Part shown: in pieces, positions 17,577-25,149 of the stretch
How positions within the stretch are numbered: the stretch's first letter is position 1
How the letters are laid out: every line of letters begins with the position of its first letter
Source of the DNA: Desulfitobacterium sp038181555
GTDB lineage: Bacteria; Bacillota; Desulfitobacteriia; Desulfitobacteriales; Desulfitobacteriaceae
DNA length: 64,000 nt
Assembly (NCBI RefSeq): GCF_038181555.1
Contig: NZ_JBBWUA010000002.1
Coordinates: 256,082-320,081, forward strand
Direction of reading: 5' to 3'
Made by a program: the position numbers and the translations under genes
Notes under the pieces: generated by a model
The model's input: the letters and a program-made list of their open reading frames with translations, nothing else
The model's database searches: none
What the model was told of the DNA's origin: nothing

Positions 17577-17599
17577 TCCATTCGGAGGGATATTCCTTC
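17571..17599 (-). promoter_or_regulatory. Candidate sigma-H promoter of the dcw operon
   Basis: GAAGGAATA (17591-17599) and GGAGAATAA (17571-17579) are separated by exactly 11 bases on the minus strand, matching RnAGGAwWW-N11/12-RnnGAATww in full. Spacing is the same as at the ftsZ candidate. A vegetative promoter must exist too, but I could not pick a convincing sigma-A site. Confidence 0.5.
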
Positions 17600-17690
17600 T
17601 TTCTGTCTCCTCTTTTTAAGAAAAAGTTTGAAATAGGGAAGAAAGTCCTAGTCCGGGAGAACGGGTCACTAGCCCATCCGCTAATGCTGA

Positions 17691-18114
17691 AAAGTTTGGG
17701 TCGAGTAGCTTCTCACACATCGGACCTTCGGGCGTGAGCTCCTGAAACCAACCTGCGCCGCTAAGTTCATGTTTGTAGCAGGGCGGCTTGAGCGAAACCA
17801 TTCACTGGATGGTTTCGTCACTGGAGGCTTTCTTCTTCGGATCTCACGTACTCAGTAGCTACAGGGCCACCTCACTTCGATTTCGGGGAGAATCCTCGGC
17901 GGGTAAGCATCATCGGTGGATTCCGCCTCGGCGAAAATGTCCACTGGACACTTTCGTTGCCAAACCCTTTTGCTTTCTGCATGTGAACCGGCGGCGCCGC
18001 TAAACAAGTGCGAAAGGCTCGCCCGCCTTTCGTCCCGAAATCCTCGTTCGCTTAACAGCCCCTCCGCTAAAATCGTTCACTATTGTGTGAGAAGCTACGC
18101 TTACGGGTCTTTTC
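17691..18114 (-). repeat. Long modular palindromic element, copy F
   Basis: Outer arms are the same as those of the 35401-35640 copy but inverted: GTAGCTTCTCACACATCG (17705-17722) and CGATTTTAGC..GTGTGAGAAGCTAC up to AAAGACCC (18064-18112, complement). The interior is different and longer, with hairpins CGAAACCAT/ATGGTTTCG (about 17788-17812) and a second GTCC/GGAC hairpin near 17938-17960. A GCCG..ACAAA..GCGGCGCAGGT module resembles the middle of the copy at 30322-30591. No protein is evident. Confidence 0.7.
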
Positions 18115-18220
18115 AAGATAGGTTTTGGGGAAATATGGATTGGGGCCAGACAAGGAAACCGGGCCTTCAACTTGACTGCACCACTAAGATTTAGACTGAA
18201 GCCAATCCCCAGAAACATCC
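18115..18220. other. Noncoding stretch between two palindromic elements
   Basis: Contains a further imperfect inverted repeat (GATTGGGGC near 18138 against GCCAATC near 18201). I see no gene. Together with the elements on both sides it makes about 1 kb without a gene between mraZ and the purine permease. Confidence 0.35.
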
Positions 18221-18434
18221 CAAGGATTTTGATTTACAGCAGAGAACGGCTTCTAAGCGAGCAACTACCCGTTCTTCGCGAAAAGCACACAGCGGAGTCG
18301 GGTTGGAAACAGGACGTTTCCAACCGGCTACGAGGCATGAGCCGATTTAGCCGGCGTCCCGACGGAGCGAAGTGCTTGAGCATTAGAACGGGTGCGCGCA
18401 GCTTACAGAGTGAACGCGTAAAGCAAAATCCTGG
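18221..18434 (+). repeat. Modular palindromic element, copy B
   Basis: Outer arms GGATTTTGATTTAC / GTAAAGCAAAATCC; stem ACCCGTTCT (about 18266-18274)/AGAACGGGT (about 18384-18392); hairpin GGTTGGAAAC-loop-GTTTCCAACC (18301-18325); third hairpin CCGGCTA/TAGCCGG (18324-18354). It lies downstream of the purine permease gene, beyond that gene's terminator. Confidence 0.85.
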
Positions 18435-18471
18435 AGACTTCTCTGGGGCAATAGCCCTGTCCCAATCCCAA

Positions 18472-18520
18472 CAAAAAAAGAGAGGATGGCAAACTGCTTT
18501 GAAAGCAGCTTGCCATCCTC
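18472..18520 (-). terminator. Rho-independent terminator of the purine permease gene
   Basis: Minus-strand hairpin with arms GGATGGCAA and TTGCCATCC plus an inner CTGCTTT/AAAGCAG stem, followed by a run of seven T. Confidence 0.9.
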
Positions 18521-18549
18521 CCTGAGTCAGGCTAATTGAATCTTTGCGT

Positions 18550-19962
18550 TTAGAGTCTCCCTAAGAGAATAAAGTTCAGGATAAACAGGAGGGTTGAGAC
18601 CCACAATACGGGACTAACATCTTTTGCCTCACCTTTAACAATCTTAACAATGCAGTAAAAGATAAATCCTGTAGCAATACCGTAGGAAATACTGTAGCAC
18701 AGAGCCATGAAAATACCGGCAAAGAAAACGGGAATAGCTTCACTTAAATCTCCCCATTTAATTTCTTTAAAGGAAGAAAGCATCATGATACCCACAATAA
18801 TCAATGCGGGAGCCGTTGCCACTCCTGGAATAGCACTTAGCACTGGAGCTAAGAAAGCACTTATGGCAAAGAGGATGGCTACGACAACACTGGTCAATCC
18901 AGTGCGTCCACCAGCACCGATACCTGCCGCACTCTCTACATAGGTGGTCGTGTTCGAAGTACCGAAGATGGCGCCCACGGAAGTCGCGATGGCGTCAGCA
19001 AAAAGAGCCTTGTCCATTTTGGAATTAAAGCCTTTACTGGTTTCAAGGGCTTTTTGGTCCGCTTCAGAGAAGATTCCCGAACTGCGACCCGTTCCTATAA
19101 ATGTGCCAATAGTATCAAACACGTCTGATAAGCTGAAGGCAAAAATGGTGACTAAGACGAGGGGAATCTTGGCAGGATCGCTAAAAAGTGAACCTAAGCC
19201 AGGGTTACCAAAAGCGGCCATGAAAGTTTGCGGTAACTCCGCAAGTGCTTGACTAAAGCTGATGGAAGAACCCATGTGGGTAATTCCTAGGGGAATACCT
19301 GCTAGGGCAGTTACGACAATTCCAATTAATATTGCACCTTTAACATTGCGAATAAGCAAGATAACGGTAAGGATAAGACCGAAGATAGCTAGAAGTACCG
19401 GAGCAGAATTCAAGGTCACAAGCCCGGGAATGGCACGCGAACTAGCGATAACGGTTCCAGCCTCACCCAGTTGCACATAGGTTCCAGGATCAGAGGTAAA
19501 AGAAAGTAAGCCAGCGTTTTTAATTCCGATATAAGCAATAAAAATACCAATACCGCCGCCGATAGCGTTTTGTAAGCTTGGAGGAATAGCCGTAATAATC
19601 TTTTTCCGAATACTTGTTACAGTGATTATAATATTAATAATACCGCATAAGAAAACCATCGCGAGAGCTTCTTGCCATGTAAAGCCGAGACCGAATACAA
19701 CCGTAAATACAAAAAATGCATTGAGACCCATACCAGGTGCCTGGGCATAAGGTACATTAGCGACCAGTCCCATAACCAGAGTTCCAATCACTGACGCGAT
19801 AATCGTCGCCAGAAATACTGCACCCCAGGGCATACCCGCTTGTGAGAGCATTGTTGGATTAACCATAATGATGTAGGCCATTGCGAAAAAAGTAGTTAGT
19901 CCGGCAACGAACTCAGTACGAACATTAGTGCCGTTTTCCCTTAGTTTGAAGAAGTTTTCCAC
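18550..19962 (-). CDS. pbuG: AzgA/NCS2-type purine permease (hypoxanthine/guanine/adenine)
   Basis: This is an integral membrane proton symporter for nucleobases. The 470-residue protein has 12-14 predicted helices and begins MENFFKLRENGTNVRTE, the usual start of the AzgA branch. Key segments are MAYIIMVNPTMLSQAG, APGMGLNAFFVF, PPSLQNAIGGGIGIFIAYIG, SLSDVFDTIGTFIGTGR and GTSNTTTYVESAAGIGAGGRTGLTSVV. Substrate choice among hypoxanthine, guanine and adenine cannot be read from sequence. It is monocistronic, with its own promoter and terminator. No purine riboswitch was found in its leader. A CCUCC-rich leader gives an AGGAGG before the ATG. Confidence 0.9.
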   Translation of the reverse strand: MENFFKLRENGTNVRTEFVAGLTTFFAMAYIIMVNPTMLSQAGMPWGAVFLATIIASVIGTLVMGLVANVPYAQAPGMGLNAFFVFTVVFGLGFTWQEALAMVFLCGIINIIITVTSIRKKIITAIPPSLQNAIGGGIGIFIAYIGIKNAGLLSFTSDPGTYVQLGEAGTVIASSRAIPGLVTLNSAPVLLAIFGLILTVILLIRNVKGAILIGIVVTALAGIPLGITHMGSSISFSQALAELPQTFMAAFGNPGLGSLFSDPAKIPLVLVTIFAFSLSDVFDTIGTFIGTGRSSGIFSEADQKALETSKGFNSKMDKALFADAIATSVGAIFGTSNTTTYVESAAGIGAGGRTGLTSVVVAILFAISAFLAPVLSAIPGVATAPALIIVGIMMLSSFKEIKWGDLSEAIPVFFAGIFMALCYSISYGIATGFIFYCIVKIVKGEAKDVSPVLWVSTLLFILNFILLGRL

Positions 19963-20041
19963 CCTGATTCCTCCTGTTTATTGTTATCTTTGCCGCTTTT
20001 CGTCTTCAACAGACATCAAGCTGCATTTATTTAATGAATTT

Positions 20042-20091
20042 ATTATACTTTATTTCCGAACGTTAGTCCATGCTTTCTGCGATTCGTTCGG
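20042..20091 (-). promoter_or_regulatory. Promoter and dyad upstream of the purine permease
   Basis: TATAAT (complement of 20042-20047) is preceded after 17 bases by TGGACT (20065-20070), a 4/6 match to TTGACA. An inverted repeat CCGAACG/CGTTCGG (20056-20062 and 20085-20091) brackets the -35 region and could be an operator. No purine-riboswitch core is visible. Confidence 0.45.
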
Positions 20092-20150
20092 AGATTTCTT
20101 TCCTTTTTTCTTTCTTCTTTTCTAATTGAACAGACACTATGAATGGAGGA

Positions 20151-20196
20151 CAAAAAAGGGAGTAGGCAAGCTCTTTGGATGCTACGCCGTACTCCC
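20151..20196 (-). terminator. Rho-independent terminator of lpdA
   Basis: Minus-strand hairpin with arms GGGAGTA/TACTCCC and a long loop containing further pairing, followed by TTTTTT. Confidence 0.85.
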
Positions 20197-20209
20197 TCAA
20201 CTAGATCGT

Positions 20210-21601
20210 CTAGGCTAAATGCAGTGGTTTCTCAAAGATTCCGTGTGCGGCCTCCATAATGGCTTCCGGCAACGTCGGATGGGCATGAATGGTTTGCGCT
20301 AGGTCTTCTGCAGATAGGCCTTTTTCCACGGCGAGAACACATTCTTGAATCAGGCTGCTTGCCTGAGGTCCCATGATACTAGCACCTAACACTACGCCCT
20401 CTTCATTGGCAAGAAGCTTTACCAAACCCATGACTTCTCCCAGTGCTAAGGCTTTTCCATTGGCACTGAAAGGAAACTTGCTGACCTTATAGGCTTTTCC
20501 AGAAGCCTTTAAGGCTTGTTCAGTTTCTCCAACCGCAGCGATTTCTGGATATGTAAAAATGGCACTGGGAATCGCCCGACCTTCCATCGTAACCTGTCTC
20601 CCGGCAATATGCTCAGCCGCTATCATACCTTGCATCGAAGCAACATGGGCGAGCATTGTCCCGCCGACAACATCCCCAATAGCATAGACCCTCGGGACGG
20701 AAGTTTGCATCTGTCCATTGATTTTGATGGCTCCCCGTTCAAGCTCAAGCCCTAAGGTCTCCGCATGAACTCCGCGCAGATTTGGCTTTCTCCCGGTGGC
20801 TAAAAGCACTTGCTGAGCCGGCAACTCCTTAAGTCCTTTAGCATCTTCAACACGGACAATTAAGCCCCCGTTTCTGGCGCTAATTTCTCTGACCGAGGTT
20901 TTCGTAAAAATCTGGATACCACTTTTCTTAAGCAAGGGAGTTAAACGTTTAGGAATCTCCTCATCAATCATTGGGAGGAGGGTAGGGAGCATCTCTATGA
21001 CGCTCACCTGGACCCCAAGCTCATGATAGATGGAGGCAAATTCTAAGCCGATGACTCCCCCACCGATGATGACCAAGCTGTCAGGCAGCGTCTTTTGTTC
21101 TAGAATTTCCTCGCTAGTGACCACTCCCGGCAGCTCCACCCCCGGTATGGGTATACTTGCGGGAAGTGAGCCCGTAGCCAAAACAAGGTTATCGACCTGT
21201 ATACGATCCGCGCCAGTTTCGGAATGGACTTCCAGATAACCGGCTTCTTTAACCTCACCCCAAGCTTTGACCACATTAATCTTCTTAGCTTTGATGAGCT
21301 GTTCGATTCCACCCACCAAGGTATTAACCACCTGATCTTTTCTTGCCATGATTCGCGAGAAATCAAAACCCGCACCCTGAATCGTGATACCAAATTCTTC
21401 TGCATGCTTTAGCTCCCGCCAAAGCTCAGCACTTTTAACCAGGGTCTTCGTAGGAATACAGCCTTTGTTCAAGCAGGTCCCGCCAAGACGTCCTTCCTCG
21501 ATGAGAATCACAGATAAGCCAAGCTGGGCCGCACGTAAAGCGCAGACATATCCTCCAGGCCCTCCCCCTAAGATACCCACCTGATAACGTTCCATCGCCA
21601 T
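20210..21601 (-). CDS. lpdA: Dihydrolipoyl dehydrogenase
   Basis: This is a cytoplasmic flavoprotein that reoxidises dihydrolipoamide with NAD in 2-oxoacid dehydrogenase or glycine-cleavage complexes. The 463 residues carry the FAD loop GILGGGPGGYV, the redox disulfide GGTCLNKGCIPT (Cys43 and Cys48), the NAD loop VIIGGGVIGLEFASIY, the YAIGDVVGGTMLAH motif and the C-terminal HAHPTLPEAIMEA with the catalytic His-Glu pair. It stands alone between terminators with no E1/E2 or gcv genes in view, so its partner complex is unknown. Confidence 0.95.
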   Translation of the reverse strand: MAMERYQVGILGGGPGGYVCALRAAQLGLSVILIEEGRLGGTCLNKGCIPTKTLVKSAELWRELKHAEEFGITIQGAGFDFSRIMARKDQVVNTLVGGIEQLIKAKKINVVKAWGEVKEAGYLEVHSETGADRIQVDNLVLATGSLPASIPIPGVELPGVVTSEEILEQKTLPDSLVIIGGGVIGLEFASIYHELGVQVSVIEMLPTLLPMIDEEIPKRLTPLLKKSGIQIFTKTSVREISARNGGLIVRVEDAKGLKELPAQQVLLATGRKPNLRGVHAETLGLELERGAIKINGQMQTSVPRVYAIGDVVGGTMLAHVASMQGMIAAEHIAGRQVTMEGRAIPSAIFTYPEIAAVGETEQALKASGKAYKVSKFPFSANGKALALGEVMGLVKLLANEEGVVLGASIMGPQASSLIQECVLAVEKGLSAEDLAQTIHAHPTLPEAIMEAAHGIFEKPLHLA

Positions 21602-21684
21602 CTCTCCCCTCGCTTTATTAATCCACTCAGTTATTATTCGTAATTGAATGCCATGAAGGCATTACCTTCGCAACATTTGATAGT

Positions 21685-21721
21685 GAAAAAAGCCTATTTT
21701 GTGGGTACTCACAAATAGGCT
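21685..21721 (-). terminator. Rho-independent terminator of the DUF1858 gene
   Basis: Minus-strand hairpin with arms GCCTATTTGTGAG/CACAAAATAGGC followed by TTTTTT. Confidence 0.88.
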
Positions 21722-21760
21722 TCCCTTATTATTCAAAATCAATAGCTTTAATCGAAACCG

Positions 21761-21958
21761 CTAATTGGCTGCAATGACTTTATTCAAATGTTCCACTAGT
21801 TCATCTGGTTTCTTACCATGAGTAAGCGCTGCACCTTCGATGCTTTCCATCGCGGATGATGGGCAACCCAAACAGTGCATACCTAATTCAAGAAAGGTTT
21901 GAACCGTCTGAGGATAGGTACGTAAGACTTGCCCCACAGTCATATCCTTGGTAATCAA
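21761..21958 (-). CDS. DUF1858 small redox-disulfide protein
   Basis: This 65-residue protein (TKDMTVGQVLRTYPQTVQ...) has a CLGC pair in the GMHCLGCPSSAMESIEGAA segment, which is the hallmark of the DUF1858 or 'hybrid-cluster-associated redox disulfide' family common in anaerobes. Its role is not established; the CxxC pair suggests thiol redox or metal binding. The start is TTG at 21956-21958, with GGAGG 8 bases upstream. It is monocistronic, with its own terminator, downstream of the GH2-like gene. Confidence 0.8.
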   Translation of the reverse strand: MITKDMTVGQVLRTYPQTVQTFLELGMHCLGCPSSAMESIEGAALTHGKKPDELVEHLNKVIAAN

Positions 21959-22042
21959 TGTAATGGCCTCCTATCATCTCTCAATTCTCACTAAATCACT
22001 CGGATTTATTATAAAGTATTTTGATATGAAGTTCAACTCTTT

Positions 22043-24163
22043 CTACTTAAACAGAATTACCTTAAGCCAGTCGGATTGTTGGACTAAATGTAGGCCGTAG
22101 AGAAGATCTTCCCAGCGAAAAGCTGCTACGACACCGAGAATCACAAGAATAATTCCCGGAACCCAAAGCAAGTCTACATAACGACCTCCTACACGATGAG
22201 TGTCCCGAATTTTAAAGGGGAGAAAGAGAATATGAAAAGCTGCATAAGCTAATATAGGTACGGAGCGTGGAACTCCCCACCCTTGCAATACCCACAAGAC
22301 TCCCACAATCCAGTTCCAGAAATATCTTCTTTCCAGCCACGCCGCAAGCCCCATGACATCAGGTGTGCCTGGCATTCTTGGTGCCACAACTCCAATTTGA
22401 AGCAATCTAAACAGCGCAAATAAGCTACCCATCATCACCCAAGTTAGCCATGGTGATTGCAGCTGTATCCCCTCCCAAATCGGCCATTGGTTGGGAATCC
22501 AGTGTGCCCATGGTACCTGGGTATTAAAAACCAGAGCTGTGAGCAAACCCGCGATGGTCATCTCTCTTGTCAACATGGCTAAGCACTGCCAAAACCAAGC
22601 CATCCGCAAAGCCCTTTTGGGCTTTCTATTTTGCAGCTCCTTGTATCGCCAAGTCACCGCCACCAAATTTGACCAAGCTACTATGATGAGCAGGGCAGTC
22701 CACACCCAACTTACCCATTGTTCTTCGGGCCATAAAAGCTCCGAAGTTGTTCGGGTAGCTTGTGGCTGTTCAACCTCTCCCCAAGTACCTTGAATGGATG
22801 CCTGGTCGGTTAAATTAAAATTAAACACCGGTATCGGTTCTACGATAGTCCGAACTGCTTGTTCGTGGATTTTTAACGCAGCTTGAGAATTATATTCCAA
22901 CCCCATCCCAGAGGTATAGGCCCAAACTGAGGGATGGAGGCTACTTACACGAACCCAATCTTCCCATATCCGAGGTTCTGGGAGACGCTGAGCAGGAATC
23001 ATCAAGCTATTAGGCAATTCTGTCCATACTCCGATCCCCACTCGGTCGGCCTCTAGTAACCAATATTCATCGGGTAAATCACCTAGAAAATAGATGAGAT
23101 TATAGCCTTGGGCTTTGCATTCCTTGAGCCAATCCGCAACCTCGCCACGATTTCTTAATTCATACCCCATGGTCGGAGAGAGTGCCAATCCTCTGATTGC
23201 ACGCTGTTGACCATTCAAGGAGAAATTGCCATCCTGATAGCCTAAGGATTTAAGCCCGACTGCAAAGGCGATATCATCACGATCTCCACGGGTATTACTT
23301 ACGGTTAAATAAACCTGGTACAGAAAGGGATCTTCAGGGCTCCATAGATGACCGTTGGGAACCTGAAAAGTGACGCTCACCGGTTGTACCGGACTCTCAT
23401 CGGCTTGAACTTGGGTTGTAATTTGAGCTACCTCAGCCGAACCGTCAGAAAATACCCCTTGAACAGTCCATGGGCCATATTCGGAGAATCCATGATGACT
23501 AAGCTGAAAATCCACTCGAACAAGAGCGGTCTCCCCCTCCCAATCAATATAAAGCCGAGGACTCTCAATACTTGTCTCCATTACCGCTTGTAAAGAAACT
23601 GCTCCCGTTATCCTACCTTTGGCCGGATATGGCGATCCTAAAAAAGTGTTTTTTTGAGATGAAGGAGCTGCAATCTCCAGTAGAAGAAGGTTTTCTTGAC
23701 CATGTCGCAGAGCCGAAACAGGCACCTGTATTCGGCTGCTCCCCCCCTCGCTTTCCACATACCCAATCCGGTTGCCACTCTCCATTCCGTTGAGATAAAC
23801 TGCACCCTCCCCGTACACTCCATTGATTTGGAGCATGAGGTTCCGAGCGTTCCATTCCGCAGGTACGGTAAAGGCTTTTGTTGCAACATGGAAATCTAAG
23901 TTCGAAGGGAGAAAACCGTACTCTCCACCCGTTAACGGTGAGTTATTCTCTTTTCCCTCAAGATCCGTTTCCGTAATCCATGCTTGTCTCAAAGAAGGAT
24001 ATATCTTCCACTGCCCACCCAAATCCATTTCCCAGCGATTTACACTGGTTAAAGATGAGGCAGATTTTAGTAAAACTCCAGGAGCCGAATGCCAATTCCA
24101 GAGGAGCAGCCCTAAAGTTATGGCAAGGGTAAGTATTAATATGTAAAGACGTTTATTAAACAT
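22043..24163 (-). CDS. Membrane-anchored GH2-like protein, probably catalytically inactive
   Basis: The 706-residue protein has an N-terminal membrane helix (about 7-24), a jelly-roll sugar-binding domain like that of glycoside hydrolase family 2 (W-E-M-D-LGGQWKIYPSL; PAEWN..NLMLQINGVYGEGAVYLNG), an immunoglobulin-like domain (about 210-310), a partial TIM-barrel (LKSLGYQDGNFSLNGQQRAIRGL onward) and then five to six membrane helices (about 480-690). The barrel motif normally reading HPS..WSLGNE reads HPSVWAYTSGMGLEYNS, so the Asn-Glu acid/base pair is not in place. Carbohydrate binding at the cell surface or a sensor role is inference. It is upstream of the DUF1858 gene. Confidence 0.65.
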   Translation of the reverse strand: MFNKRLYILILTLAITLGLLLWNWHSAPGVLLKSASSLTSVNRWEMDLGGQWKIYPSLRQAWITETDLEGKENNSPLTGGEYGFLPSNLDFHVATKAFTVPAEWNARNLMLQINGVYGEGAVYLNGMESGNRIGYVESEGGSSRIQVPVSALRHGQENLLLLEIAAPSSQKNTFLGSPYPAKGRITGAVSLQAVMETSIESPRLYIDWEGETALVRVDFQLSHHGFSEYGPWTVQGVFSDGSAEVAQITTQVQADESPVQPVSVTFQVPNGHLWSPEDPFLYQVYLTVSNTRGDRDDIAFAVGLKSLGYQDGNFSLNGQQRAIRGLALSPTMGYELRNRGEVADWLKECKAQGYNLIYFLGDLPDEYWLLEADRVGIGVWTELPNSLMIPAQRLPEPRIWEDWVRVSSLHPSVWAYTSGMGLEYNSQAALKIHEQAVRTIVEPIPVFNFNLTDQASIQGTWGEVEQPQATRTTSELLWPEEQWVSWVWTALLIIVAWSNLVAVTWRYKELQNRKPKRALRMAWFWQCLAMLTREMTIAGLLTALVFNTQVPWAHWIPNQWPIWEGIQLQSPWLTWVMMGSLFALFRLLQIGVVAPRMPGTPDVMGLAAWLERRYFWNWIVGVLWVLQGWGVPRSVPILAYAAFHILFLPFKIRDTHRVGGRYVDLLWVPGIILVILGVVAAFRWEDLLYGLHLVQQSDWLKVILFK

Positions 24164-24255
24164 ATGGACAAATGCCTTTCTTAATCAACCTGTTAGAAAA
24201 CAAAAGATTGTTCGTCCGTTATAATTTCTAGAGAAGCTCTCAAATTCCTTTAATA

Positions 24256-24282
24256 AAGAAAAGCCTGATCTAGGATCAGACT
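24256..24282 (-). terminator. Rho-independent terminator of perR
   Basis: Minus-strand hairpin GTCTGATC-CTA-GATCAGGC followed by TTTTCTTT. Confidence 0.85.
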
Positions 24283-24301
24283 TATAAAACAGCTTTACAT
24301 T

Positions 24302-24736
24302 TTAATTCATTTTCTTCAGATCAGGCGATGCACAATTGGGACAAACCCCATAAAACTCCAGGCGGTGTCCATGGACTTGAAAGCCTGTCTTCACTTCAAC
24401 TTCGTTCTCCAACTCCAGTAATGGACGATGCAAATCTACAATTCTCCCACACTCTGTGCAGGCAACATGATAGTGGTTCTTTGCATTCCCATCAAAATGG
24501 CTTGACATATCCCCATAAGAAAGTTCTAAGATGTATCCATGTTCCTTCAACATATTCAAGGTGTTATAGATTGTCCCTAAACTTACCCCAGGAAATTTTG
24601 CCTTGACATGATGATAGATTTCCTCAGCAGTTGGATGAGTATCGGTACCTAACAGAAATTCTAAGATAGCCTGACGTTGAGGCGTAAAACGCACCCCTTT
24701 ATCCTTGAGGTGCTTAAGAATTTCTATTGCAGTCAT
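24302..24736 (-). CDS. perR: Fur-family peroxide-responsive repressor PerR
   Basis: This is a metal-dependent repressor, 144 residues, with an N-terminal winged helix (GVRFTPQRQAILEFLL..HPTAEEIYHHV) and a C-terminal metal-binding domain (NHYHVACTECGRIVDLH, GHRLEFYGVCPNCAS) with two CxxC zinc pairs. Residues matching the PerR regulatory site are present: the His of HPTAEE, the Asp of SSHFD and the HYHV/DLH ligands. This, with a 13/15 match to the PerR box in its promoter, favours PerR over Fur. It would control peroxide defence genes and itself. Confidence 0.85.
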   Translation of the reverse strand: MTAIEILKHLKDKGVRFTPQRQAILEFLLGTDTHPTAEEIYHHVKAKFPGVSLGTIYNTLNMLKEHGYILELSYGDMSSHFDGNAKNHYHVACTECGRIVDLHRPLLELENEVEVKTGFQVHGHRLEFYGVCPNCASPDLKKMN

Positions 24737-24755
24737 GACCTCATCTCCTTAGTCT

Positions 24756-24770
24756 TTAAAATTATTATTA
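24756..24770. promoter_or_regulatory. Candidate PerR box
   Basis: TTAAAATTATTATTA matches the B. subtilis PerR box TTATAATNATTATAA at all but two positions. It lies between the -10 of the perR promoter and the start codon. Confidence 0.55.
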
Positions 24771-24775
24771 CTTTT

Positions 24776-24804
24776 AGTTTAATTAAATATATGTCAACTG
24801 TCAA
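24776..24804 (-). promoter_or_regulatory. Sigma-A-like promoter of perR
   Basis: Minus-strand TTGACA (24799-24804), a 17-base spacer, and TAAACT (24776-24781). A second overlapping TTGACA is shifted by seven bases. Confidence 0.6.
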
Positions 24805-24822
24805 TAGAAATGTTTTCAACTT

Positions 24823-24858
24823 AAAAAAGGAGAGTCTTTTAACCGACTCTCCTTTTTT
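24823..24858 (-). terminator. Terminator of the ferredoxin gene
   Basis: Symmetrical hairpin GGAGAGTC/GACTCTCC flanked by an A run and a T run. It can act on both strands; on the minus strand it closes the ferredoxin gene. Confidence 0.9.
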
Positions 24859-24868
24859 AGTACACAAT

Positions 24869-25039
24869 TTAAGCTGGATTTGGTGAGCCAGTTGGGCAAA
24901 CCTCAGCACAAGATCCACAATCAGTGCAAGCGTCAGCATCAATGACGTATGAGTCATCTCCAGCGCTAATAGCTCCTGCTGGGCATTCAGCTTCACAAGC
25001 TCCGCAGCTTATGCACTCAGAATTAATAAAATATGCCAT
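24869..25039 (-). CDS. 2[4Fe-4S] ferredoxin, clostridial type
   Basis: This is a small soluble electron carrier. The 56 residues from the ATG at 25037-25039 contain two cluster motifs: CISCGACEAECP and CTDCGSCAEVCP, each CxxCxxCxxxCP. The product begins MAYFINSEC. The frame is open 10 codons further, but AAAGGGG lies 9 bases before the chosen ATG. It is monocistronic, with its own terminator. Electron donors and acceptors are not shown by the context. Confidence 0.95.
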   Translation of the reverse strand: MAYFINSECISCGACEAECPAGAISAGDDSYVIDADACTDCGSCAEVCPTGSPNPA

Positions 25040-25149
25040 TGCATACAACCCCTTTCTCTCCATTCTCAAGTGTCACTATATCATAGGAAAAGAAAGTATG
25101 GCAATATGCAATTCAATATTTTGTCCAAAATACTAAGTGTTATGCAAAA

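Noticed and set aside
17691..18434. Possible CRISPR array or transposase-bearing insertion sequence
   Set aside because: The repeats are dispersed over 30 kb, palindromic and of unequal size, with no regular spacers, and no frame encodes a transposase or Cas protein.
19963..20140. Purine riboswitch before the permease
   Set aside because: The three-way-junction core and the conserved loop sequences are not present on the minus strand.
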